Both the position numbers and the translations under genes were made by a program. Below are positions 33,801 to 45,800 of a stretch of DNA of 64,000 nt, piece after piece. Under the pieces are notes generated by a model, which saw only the letters and a program-made list of their open reading frames with translations, was not told the origin of the DNA and did no database searches. The number at the start of each line of letters is the position of its first letter. Position 1 is the first letter of the stretch. This DNA is from Phoronis australis (taxonomy: Eukaryota; Phoronida; Phoronidae), in NCBI GenBank assembly GCA_002633005.1, contig NMRA01000217.1:296967-360966 (forward strand), read 5' to 3'.

Positions 33801-36800
33801 TCCAGCGTTATTTGTGCTGTAATTAACATGTTTTGCTGTTGGATGGATTGCTTCATTCAACTCGTGGCAATGCTCCCACGTAAAGTAAAATTACAACAGT
33901 TACGTTGCTACGAAGATTATACTGTAATGTTCCTTATTTTGATGTCTCACTTTTTCGTCCTACAGATGCAAGTTTACGCGACAGGTGTTAACGATCAGAT
34001 CAGCCCATTCACCTTTGGCAGTGCCATACCTGGTCTCTTTTTTCATTGGTCAGTTACAAACAAGGAGGTGATCTCTCTCAAGTCTGTTTACCATAAGGTG
34101 AGAAATGAGAGCATGAAATGGCACAGTTCCTGAGTGTTTACACTGGTTGTCTGCCACCGATCATTGTGGCTTTGCCTGTGATCTCTTTGGTCATTAACAG
34201 TGTTTATTGTTCAGGGGGCTCTACCCGGTTTTCATAAGGCCGTTAAGCAGTTGACGTTTTACGACATTGGCTAATTTATATGACCTTGAATATTTTTATA
34301 CCCGGACACACTGTAAATTTATGTGACTTTTCTCCCCCGTTTGCCCGTGATAGACTCGGTAAATTGCACATCAGAAGCCGACATGTTGGACGAATCGGAT
34401 TGCATGAAAGAGAGAAAATTTTTGGATGAATGTGTGTGGTATGTGGATTAAACAACTTGGTTATTGGTATATAGCGACAGGGACTGGATAATGATGAAGG
34501 TTGTAGACCCAGTTGATGGCATTCAGAGAAATGTATTTTGATGAATCCACTATCGAAGAATGCAGTACTGCAATCAACCACTTCAGGCTGTCGCATTAGC
34601 TTTTTGTGATTTAGTAGAATATCACGTGACAAGTTTAGCCGCGCGTTCTGGATATTTTGATAATTGCGTTTTAAAGCCACGTAGTTTTTACTGCCAAAAA
34701 ATGCATTTTTGGGATTACTGTTAGATGGGATATACTTTTGGAAGTTATTGGCTTTGACCAGATCTATGAAACAATGAAATTGTTTTGTTTTAGTGATTTT
34801 ATTACAAATCACCAATTCTCACCATTGTCTGCCAGACATTTGCTGATTAAAGTCGAAACCAGTGTCAGTTATGGTGCAAGATTTAGCTCCACCAGCAGAG
34901 TGTTTGACTGCGATGGTGCGACGGTCCCAGGCACGAATTTGTACTGAGGGCGATCTCTGAGAATCACTTTTTTTCACCTATAATGTCTCTTTAATAGAAT
35001 TTAATAATGACTATAATTCAGTCCAAAATTTATTAAATTGTAAACTTCATTATGTTCTAACATCAAATTGACATGTTTGAGCATGTAATTAGTTGCCAGG
35101 CAAACGTTTTAAGATTTCTGAAACGTTTTCTAGAGCGACATAGTTGTGGGTGATGTGAACAACTTTGCCATGCGCCTTTTGACCAAGTCTGAAGGTTACG
35201 CATCCGTCAAACTCCAAGTGACCGTGGACAGAGGGAGCCGACTGCAGATTAAGGACAGCGTAAAACTATCTGATGATGTTCAGATTCGAGTGAGTCTGAT
35301 TGTAAAGAGACTTGTTTTGAAATTACAACATGGAGCAGTGTTATATGTGAATTTGAATCTCATAGGTGTATTTTTGCTTCTATTTTTAAAACTTTAAGAA
35401 AACCATTCCAACCAAAATTGACAAAACTTACGACATTTTGTGCCATAGCATAATGCTAATTTCAGACCCTCATCATATAGTCACTTCAATTGTGTTGAAA
35501 CTGTCAGGTGATTATTTTGACTGTCAATCTTCAGGTGTTTGAGCAACTCCGACTACTTAACCCTCTCACGTGTGGCGGTCAGCTTTTGATCACCCCGAAC
35601 ACCGAGATGCTGGTCAAGACCAATCGGTAAGTTTCAGACCAATCTTTAAGATTTGACTACTCTATTACTTTCCTTGAGCACATGTCTACTATCAAAATGT
35701 CGTCTGCGATCAAAATGTCGTCTGCGATCAAAATGTCGTCTGCGATCAAAATGTCGTCTGCTATCAAAATGTTGTCTGCTATCAAAATATGTCTGCAATC
35801 GAAATTGCCAGCTGCTATCCATGACAGGCTAGGGATTGGGCAAATTCACCTCAGTCTTCAAGACGGATTTTGTAGAACAAATTTATAAAATGTTCACAAG
35901 CATAAAAAGTGTAACCAAATTGAGGAAATGCATTAATTTTGGGATCTTTGATAGACTTGATAAAGGGTTTCAAATGTGATAATGTAAAACCTGACCTACT
36001 TTTTACTTAATATAATAACTTAATCATTTTCATGAAAATTTTAATTTTACAGCTTCGGAGTGGGGTAAGGAAATAAGTTGAAGTTATTAAGCTGCTGGTT
36101 CTTGAGCCTTTCTTATTCTGTAGGTCTTAAACAAGCATTGATGTTCTGTACTGCTTTGCTTTTGCATTATTCTGAACAAATTTTAGCTTCATTTTGTAAA
36201 TTTTCCCTGCTTGGATGTGTGTGCTCGATTTCTGTACTCGGTCAATCCTTTTTGCAGCTGACAGACCAGAGTTTTTTTTTCTAGACGCATAGTATTGAAC
36301 AACAGGATTGCAGCACGCCAAAAAATGGTTGCACAAAATTCAGTTTCCCCATCACGCGTGGTAATAATCTGCCACTACTCATCATTCCGACTGTTCTTGC
36401 CGGTGAATTTCGCTTGCATTACATCGTCGTGTGAGGGAATTTTGCTGCATTCAGGAGTCGGCTGCACTAGCATGTCACTAGATATCTACGGTGGAGCTAT
36501 CAACAGCTAACTGTTCACTNNNNNNNNNNNNNNNNNNNNNNNNNNNNNNNNNNNNNNNNNNNNNNNNNNNNNNNGAGTAGTTGGAATGTGTGTGTATGTA
36601 CGGTTTGAATATGTATTTATGAAATTACAAGGTTGACTGCTTCCTAAAATTAAATGATGGTGGAAATGTAGTTGAGTGCCCAAGAGGCGGGCAAGAAAAC
36701 AACGGGGTTTTTACACAATGCAATAATCCGCAGTGAACTTTGAAGTGTGTTTGTTGATGTTTGTAAATCTGTTTAATACGTTTTGACAGGAGAATCCAAA

Positions 36801-39800
36801 GGTTATAACAATAGGGAGAATATTTCCCTGTCCTTGTTGCATGACTGCAGAAAATCAGTTCTAAGCTAGAGATATCCTGTAGAGCTTGCTTGCCATGCTT
36901 TTAAAGGTCCGCCATAGAAGGAGTCAGTGAAGTGTACATTCTGTGGACAATGGCACAGCTTTTCTTTGCATTCACGCTCATCTTTCGCCAAGATGTCAAA
37001 CTGACTATTTTTGTTATCTGATAAAAGGTGTCGCTATGTGTGTCCATTAGCTACAAGTAGTCTGTACCTTTTGGAGTCACTGTTCAGCTGGAATGTGCTG
37101 ATTGTTTTGATTACTATCAAAATTAATCTATTCCTAATTCTACCTCAGAACTTTGTTGGGTCACTTTCTGGATATCACTAACAAAGAGTGGCATCGATTC
37201 TTCAAGTTTCGATTTGGATGGAAGATTTTTACAGTTTTGAATCTCTTAATAACTCTTTGAAACGCAATTAATGCTCAGCCTTGTCAGCCCTCAAAAGTTC
37301 GAAGTCGTAGCAGTTTTGACAGAGTCCTCTAAGTATTTAGTTATTGGCCTAATTAGAAGGAGGAAATTGAAAACAAATTTGATGCCTCAGTTGTCAATCA
37401 ACAGGTTTAACTAAGGTAACGCTTTGTTTTAAATGCCATCCACTTGTAAGAAATTTTGACTGTGGAATTTTCTAAGATTTGTTTAGCAAAACCTATTCTA
37501 GCGGCAATCTTTTACCACAGGGACTGTGCTCAGTGTCCCGTTGTGATTAAGTCATGCGCTTGTTTCAGTGAGGGTAGTGCTCGGTTGGAGTACAGCGTTC
37601 TCGACCTTGACCCCTCTGACGATATCGTGACATGCTCCAAGTCAGGTCTGCTAGTATCTGGCTCTAAGACGGGCATAGCTACGCTCATCGTTACGGCGCT
37701 GGAGGACTTTGGTGTCAATCACTCTTTAGCCATAATTGTGAAGGTGAGGTTGGTTTGCATGACAAATAGCTATTAAGCTTTTTGGCAGTATGAAAAAGAA
37801 TTCTGCGTGACTGAGTTCTAAATTCTGGTGAGCAAGCTGGACAAAGACTGCTGATTTCTTTCATTGATGAAACATTGTTGAATGTTTGACATTTTACAGC
37901 GATGGGTATAAAGTTCAAGGACATAGTTATGCATTCCTCAAGCATACTAAATTATTGCCATGCACCTAAGAACTAAAAAAATAAAATTTTTCCATGCCTA
38001 CAATAGATGAACTGATAAATTGCGTGTGGAAATCATGCATTGTTTTGTTTTCTGCTGAATTTGCTAATGAAGGTCGCGCGGACCTGTGGTGACTTAAGGC
38101 ATTTTTTTGTTCAGATTTGAACTGTGGGTGATGCTTTGATGGCTAAGTGAACCATTTATATTAAATCTTTTGAGCGTGTTTTCGTAGGTGAAGTCTGTCG
38201 CTTACCTGATGCTAAATGCCGATACAGTTTTGAAGACTCAGGGCCACAAGTTACCTACACTACCGGTGGGAAGCACCCTACTGTTCTCTGTTAGTTTCCA
38301 TGATGACATCGGCGAAAGGTTCCATTCGACCAACATCCGCATCAAGTATCGACCTAATCGATTTGACCTGATGCAGATTGGGCCAGGTCCAGAGAATGCC
38401 ACCTTGGTCGCCAGGGCAACCGACATGGGACAAACTGTGCTGAAGGTAGCTATCAACGTCTTCAGGTGTCACTGTTGTCTATTTGNTTTTTGACAATATT
38501 GGACAAGACAACTAGTTCTTGTCTGTCAATCATCTAAGTTCTTAACAGGTCCTCCTGGAGGCAATTTGTTTGCAAGTGTTGGATTTTATATTTTAACCTA
38601 TTAAAAATAATTAAAAAATTATGGGTCATGGGTTGGAGAAATAAATGAAAAATATGGGCGGTGGGTACAAAATAAAAGTGCCTTCCCCCCCCTCCCATAC
38701 AGATTTTGCTGGAACAGCCCTTATGCATTCCTCAAGCATACTAAATTATTGCCATGCACCTAAGAACTAAAAAAATAAAATTTTACCATGCCTACAATAG
38801 ATGAACTGATAAATTGCGTGTGGAAATCATGCATTGTTTTGTTTTCTGCTGAATTTGCTAATGAAGGTCTTGCATTTTTCACTCCTGTGGTGACTTAGGG
38901 CACTTGTAAATTTGTATTTTTTGCTCAGATTTGAACTGTGGGTGATGCTTTGATGGCTAAGTGAACCATTTATATTAAATCTTTTGAGCGTGTTGTCGTA
39001 GGTGAAGTCTGTCGCTTACCTGATGCTAAATGCCGATACAGTTTTGAAGACTCAGGGCCACAAGTTACCTACACTACCGGTGGGAAGCACCCTGCTGTTC
39101 TCTGTTAGTTTCCATGACGACATCGGCGAAAGGTTCCACGCGACCAACATCCGCATCAAGTATCGACCTAATCGATTCGACCTGATGCAGATTGGGCCAG
39201 GTCCAGAGAATGCCACCTTGGTCGCCAGGGCAACCGACATGGGACAAACTGTGCTGAAGGTAGCTATCAACGTCTTCAGGTGTCACTGTTGTCTATTTGT
39301 TTCAAAAACTCATTAATTTTTGTTGTTTTTTTTGTTTAACTGCTAGCCCATACATAAAAAAGAATTCGTTGGCTTCTGTGGATAATGAATTGATGAAATA
39401 AAGACTAGGCAAGTGTACGTTGACAATTTTAGCAATCTTTGTTTTTGGAGTCTTCAATTTAATTACCTACTTGCATGGCAGTAAATATTCATTAAGTTGT
39501 CTTCACATTTTAACAATAATCTGTAGGTCTGGGATGAGGATAATCCACGCCTAGCTGACTATATCAGTATTGAGGTGGGACAGGTCATTCATCCAAGGTC
39601 AATTCGCATCAGCCTCGGCGACGTCGTTTGTTTCAACTGCCCGCTTGTGAATGCGCAAGGTAATTTATTTACACTAATTAATTATGTGTTGTATGTTGTC
39701 ATTGGTAGTACATGGTGTTAGTTGCAGATGTAATTACTTTAAGGTGTGAAATATTTTTTCATTTCCGTCAGCTTCAGTTTTTTAGTCTTTGATCAGATGA

Positions 39801-42800
39801 CCTACATTGGGCAGTGTGTGTTTGAAAGGAAAGTCAGTGTTTTTTGCATTATTTGTATGGAAAGTATGAATCACTGGTTGTTGTATATTGAGTATTAGTT
39901 CTATTGTAATGTAATTGCCATTAGCTAATTTGCCAATGGCACCATCTATTGTCATTTACATGCTGACATGGAGTTGTCTCCGTTGTGTACTATGATTTTT
40001 CCGCAGTTCTTTGGGCTCTGCCTTGTTGATGCTTTAAGCATGTCTTGATGCCATTTTTTCGGTACTCACGCAACTGACTTCAACACTGGTTATCATCAAA
40101 ATATTTCAATTTGAATGGAGAACTGGAAATCCACTAGGATTTGCTGATGAGGCAAGGGTCCTACTCATAGAGATGCTTACATCCCTTAGCTCACACACAT
40201 CCCGTGTTGAGGACCTACTTCTGCTCTCAGTCAAGATGATGAAAAGAGGGACCTTTTTTATTAACGCCACCTGGTGAATATCGAGTCTTCCACCACTGTT
40301 CTCCTGGCTCAGATTAATGCTACTTACATCATCAGCAGATATGCTTAGTGTACTATAATTCCCTGCATTTGTACGTTCTGTTTCACTAAGCAAACACTGA
40401 CAGCGATTGAGGCCAAACACAATCTGAAGTGCCCCTATTCATGGATGCTGGAAATTGGCTATAACATTATGTGAATTTTGGGTGCATAGTTGATCAGGAC
40501 TTTGTCAAGAAGCAATCTGGTTTATCATTTTTGCTACCAAAAATTTACTATAAAATCTGCGACAAACCCACCTTCCGTCACAAAAACTACCACTTGTCTT
40601 AGACTACTTATGATTGGTCTTAATTATTGTTTCTTTAACCAAATTAGAAGTGGAGTCTGGACTTTGAAAGAAGTCTCCTGAAATGTAGTTATTGCTTGAG
40701 ACCAGGCTATAAGTTGGCTTGTCATGAATCATTTTATGTGCCAAGCATGATCTCGGGTGATAAGGAAGTGTCATTTTTCCAAGTCCAGAACCCGTTTCTT
40801 GTACAAGTTAGAGCAAGATGAGTTTGACGGTGGTGGTCTAAAGTCAAGATCTTGTTGCCACTATCATTGACAGGGTTCTCTAGTTTGACTTACCTCATGC
40901 AGCTGATTACGGTTGTTGAATTCTAATTCTTAGGTTACAAAGGTGTGTGGTCTTCAACTGGCATTGCCCTTGATGTCGGTGAGAAGGGAATATCTACAGC
41001 CACAGCTATTGGTAACAGCGTTGTCACATACAATGTATCATCAGCTGTTGCCACGTATACAGAGGTGGGTGTCAGTAGTTCTGACAAAAAATTTTAAAGT
41101 AAACACTGACAAAAATTCGTTTGACTTCATCGAAATTATGGCGACAGTCTGGAATGAATCATTTGAAAATTAACGAGTGAATTTTTTGCTACAAAATCTT
41201 GCTGATTTTTGGCAAAAATAGATGTCATAAACGTTTTTAAAACAACTATAACATGGAAAGGAATCAGTTCTTTGAAACTTGTTAGTCACATGTCTGTTAT
41301 TGGATTATCGTCCATGATTTAAGTATTGTCAGGCTTGTCTTCTCATTTTGTCTAGAGATCCTTTGTATGTGTTAAATATGGCATCACTATGTATGTTTTG
41401 TTGTCACCATTTGTAACTGGCTTTCACTCATGGAACATATTTTGTGCCTTAGAAATGATGTGAAGTAATGTGTCTGAGTGGTAATGTACCCTATTACACC
41501 GGTATAGATTTTTTTGTTTCATTTGAGTAGCTGGCACTCTAAACTAGACAAAATGGTTATTGGCTGCATTGTAATTGCAGAAACTTTATCCTCTGTCGTA
41601 GCGTGAACTTGGAAACACACGATCCTGAGTCATGGGTACTGGTCTTATACTGTTTGCCTACATTGGTTACTACAAACTGAAATAACGTCCTTCAAGACCT
41701 TGTCATTTATGCAACAAATTTTTGTTTGAGAACGAATCATTTCACAATCAAATATAGAATATTATTACAAAAAGATCCTTTATCTGCATGACTCTGTGTC
41801 TTGATTGGGATCACATTTGCAGGTGTCTGTTGAACCAGTGAGGACTGTTACCATGGATACCAGTGCTATACAGTCGTTAACAAATGTGGACAGTGATAGG
41901 CGATATAGTATACCTGTTGTGCTTGGTAGTCAAGGAAACCTTAAAGGTATTTAATAAGTGGTTTAGCATTGTCTTTTGTTTTTAGCAAGTCTTTTCATTT
42001 CTATTAGGCCGTAATGATATTTTCATTTTTTGAGAGAAGATCAGTTATCCACTGATATCTCATATGATAGCTAGAGATTTGAACTACAATGGATTTCTCT
42101 GACTCAAATTTGCTTTTGTGGTTTTAGTTCACAAAATTGTTTTATAATAAACCAGGTTGTTTTTGTAGAATTGCATTACATCAGTTGAATTACATTTTAT
42201 TGTCATTTACCCCCGTTCAGGTCCCAATTGCTCAGCTGTTGTGGCCAGCGCAAACTTCCACGTGACCTCAGTTCCTTTCCAATGCCAAGTAACCATGACA
42301 ACCCATCATCAACGTCTGTCTGTCAGCGACTTATTCTCTACTGAGGCTGTGTTTGATGCACAGCTAGGTGAGTTAGAGATTCTCTCTCTACTTCATTTTT
42401 TTAAACTTAGTAAAACAAATTTTATCACAAGTTAGTTCAATCAAAATTTATGCCCAAATAAGGCTAATGCAACACAACTCTGAAAATTTTCAAACTTAAT
42501 TGAACAATGTAATATGAACTTTGTAGTTATATTCTTCTTTTTGGTGGTGGACCACCACCTCAAATTGCGACCATAGTGAGTGGCTGCCGACTTATGCATT
42601 ATGGGTACCCACTCAACTTCCAGCATATGTGATTACCAGGTTTCTGCAGAAACCTCATCCTCTTTTTGAAGAAACTTCAAAAAATTGATGAAATAAGGCA
42701 AACAGAAACTGGGCTGAAAGTTGTGTAATTGTGTTTTTGTGATATTTTCGACTGGAAACACATCATGTGCTCTAAATTGGCAAATTTAAAACAAAGGATA

Positions 42801-45800
42801 TCTTTAAACTAATTTAATAAACAGGTTTTGATGAAAAACGGTTTAAAAGGGGTGTTTGTTTTCTATAGCTCTGCATCTTTTGGAACCAGTTAATGAAAAT
42901 TCACTTTTCCTTTAATGCGTAGTACAGTAGTCTGCAACACAGTGTTGAGCCAATTTTATCAACTTTCTCAACAGGTAATGAATTTCAATAGTATGTTGTG
43001 GACAGTTATGCGGACATAAACTGGACATAGAAATAACGAGAAAAATTACTTACTAGCAGACATTTAATTAGTTGAGCACGTCATCATTTCAAGCCTGTAG
43101 CTCAGGCCCTTGGTCACATCACGCCATTGTGGAACCGGAAGTAACACCTGATCGTAAGCAGAAGGAACTTGTTGTTCCTGGTCAAGGATAAGTGGGAGTT
43201 GCACTGAACAGGAGGATTAATGGAGAACTCTTCTCATCAGTGTGTGAAAGTTGTTGGCCTAACCTGCAGGATTGAAACGTTATGCTCAACAAACTAAATG
43301 TCTCCTAGTAAGCAACTTTCTCGTTTTTACCATCATCACTGGAGACAATGATGAAAACTTTTAACAGTAAACTGGACCTAGTTTGGAAAAATACTGTCTA
43401 ACTTTGGTGCACTTAAAAGGTTATGTAGGAGCCTAGAAAAATGTCCAAATTTGGGGAACTTCGGAACATTATTGGTGATCCGATTCATTTGAAACTTTTA
43501 GATACTATGAATTGTGTATGTTGTCTGGTTTATCTCCTGTTTAGGCTCCTACGTCTGTCGTCTGACACCTCAGCACACAAGCAGTGAAGCTGTCAGCAGT
43601 CTCGAGACACTCGTCCAGATACAAGCATTGCTGCCCTCTGGTGAAGATCAGCCTCAAGTGTTGTCGTCAGTCGTCAGTATTCCCTTCCTACCAGCCTTCA
43701 CCATTCTGACGCAGGAAGTCGTACTCTCTAACCTGCAGCCTCTCTCTGGTATCCGCCTGATTGTGGCGTCGTCTGTAGCTGAACATCTTCAGGTGGGACG
43801 TAGTACCATATACTTATGTTCACACCACCCTCAGATATCATATCGTGATATTTTTGGTAAAATTTGATGGCGATGTCTACAACTTGTTTCTCAATGAAAC
43901 AACTTTTGTGATTTTAGTTTGAAGTTAAACATTTGGTGCAGCTTAAAATAGTTAATACTATTCATTTGTTGCTATTGAATAATGTGTTGGTATTCATTTG
44001 TTGCTATTGAATAATGTGTTGGTATTCATTTGTTGCTATTGAATAATGTGTGGGTATTCATTTGTTGCTATTGAATAATGTGGGTATTCATTTGTTGCTA
44101 TTGAATAATGTGTTGGTATTCATTTGTAGTAATTATTACCTATCCCTATTACTGTTCATTGTTATTATTTTCTATTATAATTACCACTGTACTTTCAGCT
44201 CCACTCCAGCCGTCAATCTCTCGTAGAAATTCTGGCTCTGACTAAGGATGAACAGTCAGACAACGTCATGTTAGTCCCTGTCCAGTTGAAAGAGGATGTG
44301 ACGCAATCAGAGCTGTCTGACCAAGAAGTGCTCGTCCAGATCTCCTGCGAGCAGACCGGTCAGCGCGTTGAAGTCTTGGTCAAGTTTAAATGGATTGGCC
44401 AGAGATTGGAGCTGGGCATGGCCAGTAAGCATTAAATAGCTTTCAGTTTTATTATGAAAAATATAATGTGCTGGAAAGCATAGTTTTCAAATCATGACAA
44501 TGTTTCCTGTAAATAGACAAGAAACCTGCTCCTTCTTACAAAATACATCTTCTAAATGTAAACTATTTGTTATTAAGTTGCCCCTGGCCAATCTTTCCCT
44601 CACTTTGATTAGGAATTAGTTCTGGACCTGTGAAAAACTGCTCCTGATCAGGTCCTTAAAATAGTTTGATACGATTATGTACCATGATTAGAGGCGATTT
44701 AACGCGGCCAATTTGAGGTTGTCTAGGACCCGAATAAATTATCTCAATCCTAAGTCAAATATGGAAAAAACTGCTTTGTCAACCGTTAAAAGTATTATAA
44801 TTTTTGAAAGAAGAATGATTGGGGATTCTAAAAATATGCTTCTTACTACCTTGTCTTTATTATTGTCACGTGACCACATTTTTTAAGTCAATTTTTTCAT
44901 GTGCAAGAAATGTGCATTCATAGCAAAATAGCTTCCTCCTCCCCAAGCTGATTTTACTAAAACTTGTATCTCAAAAAACCTGTTTAGGATTTTGCTTTAA
45001 AATGCGTAGTTTTCGCATACCAGGTGATATACGAGTAAGACCGCCGCTGTTTTAGTGAGAAGCTTATTTTAGAATCCTACATCTTTCTTCTTTCAGAAAA
45101 TATACTTTTAATGGTTGAAAAAGGCATATCTTTTGATATTTGACGTGGTCCTAGATAACCTTAAACAAAGAATAAGAACACAATAATGTTGTTTTGGAAG
45201 TTTGTGAAGAATGTGGATTTTTAACACAGATCATTGTTAATAACCGGCTGTTAATAAAATTAACACAAAAAATTACGAAAAAGAATCGGTCGGTAGTTGT
45301 TTAAAAGTTTTTGGCTCAGGGTAAATTTGGCTGTTCGACAGGAAAAAATGGTAAAATCTGACCAATTTCGGACAAAAATAATTGCTGAATTGATCTTTTT
45401 TTCATTTTTAAAGGCCCACCACGTTATTGTGAATGCCTGTATTTTTTGAAAAACCATCTTATGGTTGCTATGTCATACAATTGAAGACTGGTCAAGCCTT
45501 CTATTTCAAGTGCTTCACCTCTTTTATGAAAAAATGAAAAGAAATTAAATTTCAATTGTCTGCCATACTGTGGTCCTAAATTGGTGATGTTCCATAGTTA
45601 AAAATATGAAAATTACTGACAGTCACGTCTGGAGTAATTGTGATTCTTTTATTACTAAAGGGATTTTGTTTTTCTTTTTTTAACATTTACACCTGTAAGG
45701 TTTAATATTTCTCCTGCAAACCTTGTAAATGCATCATCCACTTGTTTCAAGCTATTGATCTCAGGTCTTCTGCATTTCTTTTAAGGTGCTCCCTGCAGTC

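Noticed and set aside
35682-35888. Open frame encoding repeated S-A-I-K-M
   Set aside because: It is the translation of the 18 bp minisatellite, whose unit length is a multiple of three.
38238-39286. Minus-strand open frames opposite both exon 29 copies
   Set aside because: Antisense shadows of a strongly conserved gp210 exon.
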